From: JAYPHU01 sp964611435
GTDB lineage: Bacteria > Pseudomonadota > Alphaproteobacteria > Rhodospirillales > UBA2165
Direction of reading: 5' to 3'
Assembly: GCA_964611435.1 (NCBI GenBank)
Contig: CAZSXT010000007.1
Span: 62,001 to 126,000 of the forward strand
DNA: 64,000 nucleotides
This document shows, in pieces, positions 52,320-61,786 of the stretch. A model generated the notes under the pieces. That model saw nothing but the letters and a program-made list of their open reading frames with translations. It had not been told where the DNA came from and searched no databases. Each line of letters begins with the position of its first letter. Position 1 is the stretch's first letter. The position numbers were made by a program, and so were the translations under genes.

Positions 52320-53638
52320 CACCGGGTGCGGCCAAAGGCCTGATCACCGCCGCGCCCGCCTCTAACAACGGCAAGACCGTCCTTACGCTGGGGCTCATCC
52401 GGGCTCTGTCACAGGCCGGACACGCGGTCAGCTCCCTAAAAGTCGGGCCCGACTATATCGACACGGATTTCCACCGGCTGGCAAGCGGGCGGGACTGCCT
52501 CAACCTCGATATCTGGGCCATGCGGGAAGAAACGCTTATCTCGCAGGCCTCTGCCGCCGGCGACAGCGCGAATCTGGTCATTGCCGAGGGGTTGATGGGT
52601 CTGTTCGACGGTGCATTGGACGGCACGGGCAGCACAGCGGACGCCGCCGCCAAGCTGGACTGGCCGGTGATCCTGATCGCTGACGTCAAAGGACAAAGCG
52701 CCTCGGCGGCCGCTCTGGTCGAGGGGTTCGCCCGTCATCGGGAGGGTGTGCGCCTGGGCGGCGTGATTTTTAACCGGGTCGGCAGCCCCCGTCACGAAGG
52801 CATCTTGGCTCGCGCCATGGAAGGGTTGGACGTGCCGGTTTTGGGATACGTGCCCAACGACTCCCGACTTGACCTGCCAAGCCGGCACTTGGGTCTGGTG
52901 CAGGCGCGCGAACACGATGACTTGGCGGCCTGGCTGGATGAGGCGGCAAGGATCATCGGCGGTGCGGTTGATCTGATACAACTCGTCAGCCTTGCCACAT
53001 CAGCCGAGTTGCCGGTGGCTGCCAACTCCCCGCCGATCCCGCCTCTCGGCCAGAAGATTGCCGTGGCCCGGGACGACGCCTTTGCGTTCATCTATCCACA
53101 CATCTTGGATGGCTGGCGACGCGCCGGATCAGAGGTATCGTTCTTTTCACCCCTGGCCGATGACGCACCGAACGAGACCTGCGACGCGATCTATCTGCCT
53201 GGCGGCTATCCCGAACTTCATGCGGGAAAGTTGGCGGGCAACCAGAATTTTCTCGCGAGCCTGAGAGACGCCGCTTCAGATAGTAAAACCATCTTCGGAG
53301 AATGCGGCGGCTATATGGTGCTGGGGGAAAACCTGACCGACGCCGACGGCGACACCCACACCATGGCCAGGCTGCTGCCGCTGAGGTCCGACTTCGCCAA
53401 ACGCAAACTTCACTTGGGCTATCGGCAGATAGACGTCCTAAGCGATGGCGCACTGGGACCAGCCGGTACGAAGTTGCGCGGCCACGAATTCCATTACGCG
53501 AGCTATGCCGAAACACCTGGCAAAGGCGCCAAGCCTCTCTTCACGGTAAGCGATGCACTTAGCGAAAATGAACAATCAGCCGGCCTTCAAGTGGGAAGCG
53601 TCGCCGGCTCCTTCATTCACCTGATCGATCGGGTCTAG
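52316..53638 (+). CDS. cobB: cobyrinic acid a,c-diamide synthase
   Basis: This 440-residue enzyme (CobB/CbiA) amidates the a and c side chains. The N-terminal ATPase begins GLITAAPASNNGKTVLTLGL with VGPDYIDTDFHRLAS. The C-terminal glutamine amidotransferase has the nucleophile in FGECGGYMVLGENL and GHEFHYASY near the end. The ATG at 52316 overlaps the cobA stop. Its own stop overlaps the convergent decarboxylase gene by four bases. Depending on the true route, the substrate is hydrogenobyrinate or its cobalt form. Confidence 0.95.
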   Translation: MTPGAAKGLITAAPASNNGKTVLTLGLIRALSQAGHAVSSLKVGPDYIDTDFHRLASGRDCLNLDIWAMREETLISQASAAGDSANLVIAEGLMGLFDGALDGTGSTADAAAKLDWPVILIADVKGQSASAAALVEGFARHREGVRLGGVIFNRVGSPRHEGILARAMEGLDVPVLGYVPNDSRLDLPSRHLGLVQAREHDDLAAWLDEAARIIGGAVDLIQLVSLATSAELPVAANSPPIPPLGQKIAVARDDAFAFIYPHILDGWRRAGSEVSFFSPLADDAPNETCDAIYLPGGYPELHAGKLAGNQNFLASLRDAASDSKTIFGECGGYMVLGENLTDADGDTHTMARLLPLRSDFAKRKLHLGYRQIDVLSDGALGPAGTKLRGHEFHYASYAETPGKGAKPLFTVSDALSENEQSAGLQVGSVAGSFIHLIDRV

Positions 53639-54639
53639 TCGGAAAAATCGCCTAGCGCGATCTTAAGCCGCGCCAGATTTTCCTTGTTACCCGGCAGGCC
53701 GAAGCGCAGGAGCTGCGGCGTGTCGGCAAAGGGCCGGACCAGAATACCGCATTCGCCCAAGTAGTTGACCAGCGCTTGGGCCTCATTGTGCTGGACCAAT
53801 CTAAACAGGTCCGTCCCGCCGACGATCTCAAACCCGGATTGGCGCAGCACCGCGTCCAGCGAGGCACGCGCCGCCGCCAAGTGCGCCAAGGTCTCCGTAA
53901 TCCAATCCTTGTCGCTGAGCGCCCGTGTACCGATTTCCAACGCCGCGCCGCCCACGGCCCAGGGCCCCACGGCCTCCGCCAACCGATCGATCAAACCGTG
54001 GCTGCCGATGACAAAACCGAGCCGCACGCCCGCCAGGCCAAAGAACTTGCCGAAGGACCGTGTAATGATAATTCCTTCGCGCCCGGTATGTGGAACGGTG
54101 CTGTTCCCGGGCATGGTATCGGCAAAAGCCTCATCCACCACAACCCAACGGCCGCTGTCCGTGCATCCTTCCGCAATGGCAAGAACTTCATCCGGAGACA
54201 ATGACTTCCCGTCCGGATTGTTGGGATTGCAGATGACGGCCACGTCCGCCTCACGCAAATTCTCCGGATCACCTGTTTCCTCCACCGAATGGTCGGCGTC
54301 GCGCCAGGTCCGCGCATGTTCGCTATAGGTCGGCGAGAGGACCGCCACTTTGCCCGGCTCCCGGAGACGCGGCAGCCATTGCAGCGCAGCCTGGCTGCCC
54401 GCCACGGCCAGAATATGCGCCTCATCGGGCACACCGTAATAGCCACTGGCCGCCAGCAAAAGCTGGTCCACCTCTCTCTCCGTCGGTAGCCGGTGCAGCA
54501 ACGCCGGATCAACATCGACATTCGGATAGGCGAACGGGTTGATGCCGGTGGAGAGATCAAGCCAGCCGGCGGCGGGCTTCCCGAACAAGGCTTCGGCCGC
54601 CGCCAGATTGCCGCCGTGATAGGTGAGATCGGTTGTCAT
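53635..54639 (-). CDS. cobD: threonine-phosphate decarboxylase
   Basis: This 334-residue PLP enzyme (CobD in Salmonella, CobC in P. denitrificans) makes aminopropanol phosphate for CbiB. It opens HGGNLAAAEALFGKPAAGWL with DLSTGINPFAYP, a diagnostic phrase. VICNPNNPDGKSLSPDE is next, and the PLP lysine is in ITRSFGKFFGLAGVRLGF. Length is slightly short but normal. It is on the minus strand, 40 bases after the start of the glycerate kinase gene's 3' end, and may be cotranscribed with it. Confidence 0.94.
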   Translation of the reverse strand: MTTDLTYHGGNLAAAEALFGKPAAGWLDLSTGINPFAYPNVDVDPALLHRLPTEREVDQLLLAASGYYGVPDEAHILAVAGSQAALQWLPRLREPGKVAVLSPTYSEHARTWRDADHSVEETGDPENLREADVAVICNPNNPDGKSLSPDEVLAIAEGCTDSGRWVVVDEAFADTMPGNSTVPHTGREGIIITRSFGKFFGLAGVRLGFVIGSHGLIDRLAEAVGPWAVGGAALEIGTRALSDKDWITETLAHLAAARASLDAVLRQSGFEIVGGTDLFRLVQHNEAQALVNYLGECGILVRPFADTPQLLRFGLPGNKENLARLKIALGDFSD

Positions 54640-54679
54640 GAGCCGCCAGTCTAGGGAGTGAATTTCTCCGCCGCCAGCC

Positions 54680-55927
54680 CTATCGGGGCAAGACGAGGAT
54701 CGCCCGGAAGTCGTTGACGTTAGTATATGTCGGCCCGGTGATGATCAAGTCATCCAGCGCCTGAAAAAAGGAATAGGCGTCATTGTCGGCGAGATAGGCT
54801 TCCAGGTCCAAGCCGGCCTCCCTTGCCCGCGCCAACGTGTCCGGGCCGACATACGCGCCGGCATTGTCCTCGCTGCCGTCGATTCCGTCCGTGTCGCAGG
54901 CAATGGCATGGATATGCGCAGCGCCGTCCAACTCCAACAGCAGGCCTAAAAGGAATTCCGTATTTCGGCCGCCCTTGCCGCTGCCGTCAACGGTCACCGT
55001 GGTTTCACCGCCCGACAGAATGACGATGGGGCCATCTTGCGCCAGGGCCCGGCGGGCATGGTCACGTCCAACGTCCCGCGCCTCCCCCTCCAGGTCATCG
55101 CCCAGAATGATCGGCGTGATCCCGGCGCCCTTGGCCGCCTCCGCCGCCGCGTCCAAAGACTGCCGCGCGGCGGCGATCTCCTTCACCTCGTTACCGTCAA
55201 AAGCCGGGTCATCCGGGCCGGGAGATTCATCTTCCGCCGCCTCGAAGTGCTGTTTCACCGAGACCGGCAGATCAAGGTCATACTTGGCCACGATCCTAGC
55301 CACATCGGCGAAGGTGGACTTGTCGGGCACCGTCGGCCCGGACGCCACCACCGACGGATCATCCCCCGGCACATCGGAAATGATCAGCGAGACCAGTTTG
55401 GCCGGGGCGCAGGCGCGGGCCAGCCTGCCGCCTTTGATCGCCGACATGTGTTTGCGGATCGTGTTGATCTCGGTGATTGTTGCCCCGCACCGCAGCAGCA
55501 TGGCGTTCACCGCCTGTTTGTCGGCAAAGGCGATCCCGTCCGCCGGCAAAGTCAACAGCGCCGAGCCGCCACCGGAGATCAGACAGATCACCAGATCGTC
55601 CTCGGTCAGGCCTTCCAGCCGGCGCAGCATGTCCAGCGCTGCATCAAGGCCCGCCTGATCGGGCACCGGGTGAGATGCCTCGACAATGTCGATCCGGTCA
55701 CAGGGCTGGCCAAAGCCGTACCGGGTGATCACCAGACCTTCGAGATGACTGCCCCAATGGCGCTCGACCGCCGCCGCCATTGCCGCAGACGCCTTGCCGG
55801 CGCCGATGACGATCGTCCGGCCTTTGGGCTTGGCGGGCAGATTGGCCGGCACGCATTCTTCCGGCAATGCCGCCGCGACCGCCTCGTCAAACAAGCGACG
55901 CAGAAACTCTTTCGGATGGAGATCCAT
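54680..55927 (-). CDS. glycerate 2-kinase, MOFRL family
   Basis: This 415-residue protein matches the GckA/TtuD-type glycerate kinase family: IVIGAGKASAAMAAAVERHW near the start, CLISGGGSALLTLPADGI, and the C-terminal MOFRL domain with VILSGGETTVTVDGSGKGGR and ACDTDGIDGSEDNAGAY. It phosphorylates D-glycerate, linking glyoxylate or hydroxypyruvate breakdown to glycolysis. It faces away from the iorA gene across a 129-base divergent promoter region that shows no clear boxes. Confidence 0.93.
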   Translation of the reverse strand: MDLHPKEFLRRLFDEAVAAALPEECVPANLPAKPKGRTIVIGAGKASAAMAAAVERHWGSHLEGLVITRYGFGQPCDRIDIVEASHPVPDQAGLDAALDMLRRLEGLTEDDLVICLISGGGSALLTLPADGIAFADKQAVNAMLLRCGATITEINTIRKHMSAIKGGRLARACAPAKLVSLIISDVPGDDPSVVASGPTVPDKSTFADVARIVAKYDLDLPVSVKQHFEAAEDESPGPDDPAFDGNEVKEIAAARQSLDAAAEAAKGAGITPIILGDDLEGEARDVGRDHARRALAQDGPIVILSGGETTVTVDGSGKGGRNTEFLLGLLLELDGAAHIHAIACDTDGIDGSEDNAGAYVGPDTLARAREAGLDLEAYLADNDAYSFFQALDDLIITGPTYTNVNDFRAILVLPR

Positions 55928-56056
55928 ACACGGGTTTTACCTTGTCGGAGCGGCGCTGGCGAGCGGCCTGACACATGGGGTAAAATGCGTGATCGGCTAC
56001 GATTAATCGGTTAGGATACCGCGCATAAAAGAACAAAGAAATCGGGGCCCGAAACC

Positions 56057-58207
56057 ATGGAACGATCATTTGCCAAGGAAATAGAGCTGCTGCGGCTCGG
56101 CGACGGCGACACCTTCCAAGGGGAAGGGATTTTGGCCGTGACCAAGGCGTTGCTGCAATCTGGCGTCGCCTATGTGGGCGGCTATCAGGGGGCGCCGGTG
56201 TCTCATCTCCTTGATGTGCTGGTGCAGGCCGAAGACCTGATGAACGAGCTCGGCATCAACGTCGAAGCCAACTCCAACGAGGCTTCCGCCGCCGCCATGT
56301 TGGGCGCGTCGATTAACTATCCGGTTCGGGGCGCGGTCACCTGGAAATCCGTGGTCGGCACCAATGTGGCGGCCGACGCGATCTCCAACCTCACCTCCCC
56401 CGGCGTTGTCGGCGGGGCGATGATTATTTCCGGTGAAGACTATGGCGAAGGCGCAAGTGTTATTCAGGAACGCACCCACGCTTTTGCCTTGAAATCCACC
56501 CTTTGGATGCTCGATCCGCGCCCCAATTTGGAATCCATCGTCAATATCGTGGAGAAAGGATTCGAGCTCTCTGAGGCGTCAAACACGCCGGTGATGCTGG
56601 AACTTCGCATCCGGGCGTGCCACCTCCAGGGCGAATTCAAAACCAAGAACAACACCGCGCCAGCGCTCAGCACCGTCCACAAGGCGGACGAACCGGCGGC
56701 GTTCCTCTATGACCGGCTGGCCCACCCGCCGGTGACCTTCAAGCAGGAGAAGCACAAAGTCGAGAACCGCCTCCCTGCCGCCCGCAAGTTCATTCAAGAC
56801 AACAAGATGAACGAGCTTTTCGACGGTGATCTGTCGCAGATGGGCATCATCGTGCAGGGCGGCCTCTACAACACGCTGATCCGGCGGCTCTCCAATATGG
56901 GGCTGGCCGATCCGTTCGGCAACAGCCGCATTCCGCTGTATGTGCTGAATGTCACCTATCCGCTGGTGCCCGAGGAAATCACCCAATTCTGCGCCGGCAA
57001 GGACAAGGTCCTGGTGGTCGAAGAAGGCAATCCGGAATTCATCGAGCAGCAAATCGGCCAAATTCTGCGCCGGGCCGATCTGCAGACCAAGCTGCACGGC
57101 AAGGACGTGCTGCCCGAAGCCGGCGAGTATTCGGCCGAAGTGCTGGATCAGGGTCTGATCGATTTCCTGGGCGAGTTTGAGACCCACCTGCCGGCCGAGG
57201 TCAATGTGGAAAGCCTACGCGATCAGGCGGCCAAAGTGCTGGACGCCAAAGCCTTCGGTCAAAGCAAGATCGGCGATCATCTGCCGCCCCGGCCGCCGGG
57301 ATTCTGCACTGGCTGTCCGGAGCGTCCGGTCTTTTCGGCGATCAAGCTGCTAAAGGAAGAGATCGGCGAAATTCACATTTCAGCCGATATCGGCTGCCAC
57401 GCCTTCGGCACATTTGCGCCGTTCAGTATGGGCAACTCCATCCTCGGCTACGGGATGAGCCTGGCCAGTGCGGCCGGCGTGCGCGGCATTCAAAAGAAAC
57501 GCACCATCAGCATCATGGGCGACGGCGGGTTCTGGCATAACGGCCTGCAGACCGGCGTACTATCGACGCTCTTTAATAAAGGCGACGCCATCCTGATCAT
57601 CATGCAGAACGGCTACGCCTCGGCCACCGGGCAGCAATATATCCCGTCTTCCATCGACCGGGACGAGAACAAGCCGTTGAATACGGAGATTGAGCGCACA
57701 CTTAAATCCCTGGGCGTGGAATGGCTTAGGACCGTCCGCACCTATAGTGTCGACAAGATGTTGGACACGCTGCGCGACGCGATGACCAGCAAGCATACGG
57801 GCCTAAAAGTGATCATCGCCGACGGGGAATGCATGCTGGCCCGCCAGCGGCGGCTGCGCGGCGAAAACGCCCAGAAACTGAAACAAGGTCAAAAGGTCAT
57901 AACGCCCCGTTTTGGCGTGGATGACGAGGTCTGCACCGGCGATCATTCCTGCATGCGGTTGTCCGGTTGCCCGTCGCTGACCATCAAGCCGAATCCCGAT
58001 CCACTGCGCACTGATCCGGTGGCGCACGTGAACAATGGCTGCGTAGGCTGCGGTCTGTGCGGAGAGGTGTCTCACGCGGCGGTGCTCTGCCCGTCTTTCT
58101 ATAAGGCGGAGCGGGTGCAGAACGCCAATGCGTTCGATAAGGCCCTGCACAAACTCCGCCGGGGCGTCATCGGCATGTTCTCCAATGGTGATGGAGCGGC
58201 GGCATGA
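56057..58207 (+). CDS. iorA: indolepyruvate ferredoxin oxidoreductase alpha-like subunit
   Basis: This 716-residue protein is the thiamine-diphosphate subunit of a 2-oxoacid:ferredoxin oxidoreductase of the IorA type. The N-terminal pyrimidine-binding domain has YVGGYQGAPVSHLLDVLV and EANSNEASAAAMLGASINY. The middle has RPPGFCTGCPERPVFSAI. The TPP motif begins at G488 (GDGGFWHNGLQTGV), with MQNGYASATGQQ. The last 90 residues carry two cysteine groups, CTGDHSCMRLSGC near 626 and NGCVGCGLC plus AAVLCPS near 662, for iron-sulfur clusters. It decarboxylates aryl pyruvates and passes electrons to a ferredoxin not encoded here. iorB overlaps its stop. Confidence 0.92.
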   Translation: MERSFAKEIELLRLGDGDTFQGEGILAVTKALLQSGVAYVGGYQGAPVSHLLDVLVQAEDLMNELGINVEANSNEASAAAMLGASINYPVRGAVTWKSVVGTNVAADAISNLTSPGVVGGAMIISGEDYGEGASVIQERTHAFALKSTLWMLDPRPNLESIVNIVEKGFELSEASNTPVMLELRIRACHLQGEFKTKNNTAPALSTVHKADEPAAFLYDRLAHPPVTFKQEKHKVENRLPAARKFIQDNKMNELFDGDLSQMGIIVQGGLYNTLIRRLSNMGLADPFGNSRIPLYVLNVTYPLVPEEITQFCAGKDKVLVVEEGNPEFIEQQIGQILRRADLQTKLHGKDVLPEAGEYSAEVLDQGLIDFLGEFETHLPAEVNVESLRDQAAKVLDAKAFGQSKIGDHLPPRPPGFCTGCPERPVFSAIKLLKEEIGEIHISADIGCHAFGTFAPFSMGNSILGYGMSLASAAGVRGIQKKRTISIMGDGGFWHNGLQTGVLSTLFNKGDAILIIMQNGYASATGQQYIPSSIDRDENKPLNTEIERTLKSLGVEWLRTVRTYSVDKMLDTLRDAMTSKHTGLKVIIADGECMLARQRRLRGENAQKLKQGQKVITPRFGVDDEVCTGDHSCMRLSGCPSLTIKPNPDPLRTDPVAHVNNGCVGCGLCGEVSHAAVLCPSFYKAERVQNANAFDKALHKLRRGVIGMFSNGDGAAA

Positions 58208-59718
58208 CCACGGTAACGACACGGCCCCTGACCATCCTGATCGCCGCCATGGGCGGTGAAGGCGGTGGCGTTTTAATGGACTGGATTGTCAGCGCCGCCA
58301 ACGCCAAGGGTCTGGCGGTGCAGGCTACCTCCATCCCCGGTGTGGCGCAGCGTACGGGCGCGACCACCTATTATGTGGAGCTGTGGCCGGAGGTTCTGCC
58401 CGATGGCTCCCCCAGTCCGATCTTTTCGCTGAACCCGTCGGTGGGCGAAGTGGACGTGATGATCGCCACCGAACTGGCGGAAGGCGGCCGGGCGCTGGAA
58501 AATGGCTTCATCACCAATGAGCGCACCACACTGATCGGCTCCACCCACCGGGTGTTCCTCAATGTCGAGAAAATGGCCATGGGCGACGGCCGGCTGGAGG
58601 AAAAGAAACTGTTCGAAGCGCTGAAAGCCTGCGCGAAGAAAGCCATTCTGTTCGACGGCGCAGAGCTGGCGCAGAAAAACGGCACGGTCATTAACTCGGT
58701 CATGCTGGGCGCGCTGGCCGGTGCGGACTGCCTGCCGCTGAGCGCCGACGATTTGACCGGCGCGATTAAAGCTGAAGGCAAGGCGGTCGAGCCAAACCTG
58801 GCCGGCTTTGCCGCCGGCCTCGACGTGGCGCGGACCGGGACCACCGAACTGAAAGGCGATCCGGCCAAACGCGATCTCACCAGCCCGGCGCAACAGGCGC
58901 TCGAAGGCCGGGTGACAACAGATTTCCCGTCCGAGGCTCACGATATTCTGATCCATGGGGTGCGACGGCTTTCCGATTACCAAAATGCCGCTTATGCCGC
59001 CACGTACCTGGACCGAATGGCTGCATTTGCCGGCGGCAATGGACAGTTGTGCCGGGAAGTAGCGAGGCATCTGGCCGTCCGCATGTCGTTCGAAGACATC
59101 ATCCGCGTCGCCCAAGCCAAGGTGCGCAGCGCCCGGACAACCCGTATTCAGGGCGAACTCAATGCCGAATCCCACGAGCCGTTCCACGTCACCGAGTTCT
59201 TTAAGCCCGGCGTCCAGGAAATTGCCGATATCCTGCCTCCGTCCTTGGCAAAGAGTCTGCTGGGCTGGGCGGAACGGACGGGTCGGCTGAACAAGCTGCA
59301 CTGGGGCATGGAAGTGCGGACGACAACCATCTTCGGCTTCCTCAAGGTCCGGCTGCTGGCCGGCTTGCGCTGGTGGCGGCCCCGCTCCCACCGTTGGGCG
59401 GCGGAACAGGCTCAGATCGACGCCTGGCTGCAGACCGTCAAACGCGCGGCGGACAAAGACGCCGGCGTCGCCCATGAAGTCGCGGAACTGGCCCGGTTGA
59501 TCAAAGGCTATGGCAGCACCCATCGGCGCGGCAGCCGCAACTACAACACCATCATGGACACGCTGGTTCTGCCGGCATTGGACGGCGCGGCGCTGCCCGC
59601 CGATCTAGCCGGCCGGATCGCCGCCGCGAAGCAGGCCGCTCTGGCCGACCCGGAGGGGACGGCTTTGGGCGAGGCCTTAAAGGCGCCGGCGCTTGACCAA
59701 AAACTCGCGGCGGAATAA
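58204..59718 (+). CDS. iorB: indolepyruvate ferredoxin oxidoreductase beta-like subunit
   Basis: This 504-residue protein starts with a pyruvate ferredoxin oxidoreductase gamma-type domain (ILIAAMGGEGGGVLMDWIVS, then GVAQRTGATTYYVELWPE) that binds the CoA substrate. A long C-terminal region of the DUF6537 type (about 240-500) follows, as in fused bacterial IorB proteins. It works with IorA. The ATG overlaps the iorA stop by four bases. The next gene starts 51 bases later and may share the operon. Confidence 0.9.
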   Translation: MTTVTTRPLTILIAAMGGEGGGVLMDWIVSAANAKGLAVQATSIPGVAQRTGATTYYVELWPEVLPDGSPSPIFSLNPSVGEVDVMIATELAEGGRALENGFITNERTTLIGSTHRVFLNVEKMAMGDGRLEEKKLFEALKACAKKAILFDGAELAQKNGTVINSVMLGALAGADCLPLSADDLTGAIKAEGKAVEPNLAGFAAGLDVARTGTTELKGDPAKRDLTSPAQQALEGRVTTDFPSEAHDILIHGVRRLSDYQNAAYAATYLDRMAAFAGGNGQLCREVARHLAVRMSFEDIIRVAQAKVRSARTTRIQGELNAESHEPFHVTEFFKPGVQEIADILPPSLAKSLLGWAERTGRLNKLHWGMEVRTTTIFGFLKVRLLAGLRWWRPRSHRWAAEQAQIDAWLQTVKRAADKDAGVAHEVAELARLIKGYGSTHRRGSRNYNTIMDTLVLPALDGAALPADLAGRIAAAKQAALADPEGTALGEALKAPALDQKLAAE

Positions 59719-59769
59719 CCGTCCGCCGGCAAGCGTAAAAGAACAGGGAGATATAGGGAGAATGGGCCG

Positions 59770-60936
59770 TTGAAACGCAGCGAAGACCGAATACTCACGA
59801 CCCACGTGGGCAGTTTGATCCGCCCGCCGGAACTCCTGGCGGCCTCCGAAAAATTCCGGGAAGACGGCGACACTGCCGCTTTCCAGTCGGTTCTGCAAGG
59901 GTTGGTCAACGATGTGGTCAAACAGCAGGCCGACATCGGGATCGATATCGTCAACGACGGCGAGTATGGCAAATCAAGCTGGTCCGGCTACGCATTGGAA
60001 CGGATGACCGGGTTCGAACACCGGCCCGATGACAAACGTCCTGTGGTCTGGATGGGCCGGGATTTGGAACGGTTCCGCGATCATATCCTCGACGTCATGC
60101 CGGCGGCGGTCAAAGGCCGGCCGGTAGACGCGTGCGTGGGCGAGATCACTTATAGCGATCCCGGCGCCATTGAACGGGACTGCGAAAACCTGAAGGCCGC
60201 CATTAGCAACGTCGATGTGGTGGACGGATTTGTCACGGCGGTCGCGCCGGCCAGCACGGCCTATGACGGCATCAACGAGTTCTATGAGAACGACCACGAC
60301 TATATCTACGCCATCGCCGAGGCGCTCCGTCACGAATACCGGGCCATTTACGACTCGGGCTTGGTCGTGCAGGTGGACGATGCGGTGCTGACCAACATGT
60401 ACGACCATTTGGTCCAGCAAAGCCCGGAACGTTACCGGGAATGGGCGGAGCTGCGGGTCGCGGCCCTGAACCACGCGCTGGACGGCATCCCAGAGGACAA
60501 CGTCCGCTATCATATCTGCTTCGGCAGCTGGCATGTGCCCCATGTGGCGGATGCCGAACTGGGCGATCTGTTGGACCTGATCCTCAAAGTGAACGCCGGG
60601 GCCTATTCCATCGAGAGCGCCAATGTGCGCCACGAACACGAATGGCGGCTGTGGGAGACCACCAAACTGGCGGACGGTAAAATTCTGATCCCCGGCGTGA
60701 TCACCCACCATACGATCACGGTAGAGCACCCGCGCTTGGTCGCCGACCGGATCATCCGCTTCGCCAACCTGGTGGGTAAAGAAAACGTCATTGCCGGCAC
60801 CGATTGCGGTTTTGCCCAGGTCGAGGGCTATCAGCGAGTTCACCCAACGGTCATGTGGGCCAAGTTTGAATCCCTGGTCGAAGGCGCTCGGATCGCTAGC
60901 AAGGAATTATGGGGTAGCCATGGACTTCGAAGTTAA
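59770..60936 (+). CDS. core-MetE-like protein (methionine synthase II family)
   Basis: This 388-residue protein is a single MetE-type barrel beginning RILTTHVGSLIRPPELL, typical of the core methionine-synthase-II family. Zinc ligands are suggested by YHICFGSWH (His, Cys) and GTDCGFAQ (Cys), with a glutamate in YSIESANVRHEHEW. Full MetE has a second N-terminal barrel that is missing here. The reaction may be methyl or alkyl transfer from a small donor rather than methionine synthesis from folate. The start is TTG after AGGGAGA. Its stop overlaps the dioxygenase gene by 17 bases, which suggests paired function. Confidence 0.85.
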   Translation: MKRSEDRILTTHVGSLIRPPELLAASEKFREDGDTAAFQSVLQGLVNDVVKQQADIGIDIVNDGEYGKSSWSGYALERMTGFEHRPDDKRPVVWMGRDLERFRDHILDVMPAAVKGRPVDACVGEITYSDPGAIERDCENLKAAISNVDVVDGFVTAVAPASTAYDGINEFYENDHDYIYAIAEALRHEYRAIYDSGLVVQVDDAVLTNMYDHLVQQSPERYREWAELRVAALNHALDGIPEDNVRYHICFGSWHVPHVADAELGDLLDLILKVNAGAYSIESANVRHEHEWRLWETTKLADGKILIPGVITHHTITVEHPRLVADRIIRFANLVGKENVIAGTDCGFAQVEGYQRVHPTVMWAKFESLVEGARIASKELWGSHGLRS

Positions 60937-61777
60937 ACCCATCAGCGAACATTTCGGCGCGGAGATCACCGGCCTGGATCTATCCAAACCTCTTTCCGAC
61001 GAGACGTTCGACAAACTGCGCGAGACCTTCTTTGACCGGGGGATATTGGTTTTTAGGGATCAGCATATCGAACCGAAACACCAAGTGGCGTTTTCAAGCC
61101 GCTTCGGCGAACTGATGATCCATGTGCTGGATCAGTTTCAGTATCCGGGCCACAAGGAAATCCTGGTGCTGTCCAACGACAAGGATGACGACGGCACGCC
61201 CACCGGGTTCGAGGATGCGGGGCGCTACTGGCACTCCGACCTCTCCTATCAAAAGTCTCCGTCGCTGGCGACTATGCTCTACGCCATCGATATCCCGCCG
61301 GAAGGCGGCGACACGATGTTCGTCAACATGTACCGGGCCTATGAAACCCTGCCGGACGACATCAAGGAGAGGATCGAGGGCAAACACGCCTATCATTCCT
61401 ACACGCGAAACTACGAGAAAAACGAAAGCGTCAAAGGCTTGCGCCCCAAATTGCGGGATGATCAGCTGGCCACCCTGGAAGACGTGACCCATCCCATCGT
61501 TCGCACCGTGCAAAGCACCGGGCGCAAGGCGCTCTATGTTAATTCAGGCTTTACCTATCAAATCGTCGGCATGGATGAGGATGAAAGCACTGAAATCCTG
61601 GAGGCGCTCTTTAAGCACTGCCGCAAGGCGGAATTCCGCTATGTCCATAAATGGCGGTTCAACGACTATGTGTGCTGGGACAACCGCAGCACCATCCATC
61701 ACGCGACGCCCTATGATCCGACAAAACGGCGCTACATCCACCGGACCACGATTAAGGACCCGTTGCCGGTTGTTTAG
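60920..61777 (+). CDS. TauD/TfdA family Fe(II)/2-oxoglutarate dioxygenase
   Basis: This 285-residue protein has the TauD/TfdA layout: FGAEITGLDLSKPLSDE at the N-terminus and the iron ligands H105-X-D107 in YWHSDLSY. A distal histidine lies in TIHHATPYDP near residue 260, followed by the 2-oxoglutarate-binding arginine in RRYIHRTTI. The family hydroxylates sulfonates, aryloxyacids or similar compounds, often cleaving a C-S or C-O bond. The start at 60920 lies inside the upstream gene; a longer frame from 60791 overlaps it too far. With the core-MetE-like neighbour it may break down a methylated or sulfur-containing acid. Confidence 0.92.
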   Translation: MDFEVKPISEHFGAEITGLDLSKPLSDETFDKLRETFFDRGILVFRDQHIEPKHQVAFSSRFGELMIHVLDQFQYPGHKEILVLSNDKDDDGTPTGFEDAGRYWHSDLSYQKSPSLATMLYAIDIPPEGGDTMFVNMYRAYETLPDDIKERIEGKHAYHSYTRNYEKNESVKGLRPKLRDDQLATLEDVTHPIVRTVQSTGRKALYVNSGFTYQIVGMDEDESTEILEALFKHCRKAEFRYVHKWRFNDYVCWDNRSTIHHATPYDPTKRRYIHRTTIKDPLPVV

Positions 61778-61786
61778 ACGTTTAAC

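Noticed and set aside
59719..59769. Possible SAM or cobalamin riboswitch before the core-MetE-like gene
   Set aside because: Only 51 bases separate it from iorB, too short for an aptamer, and no conserved boxes are visible.
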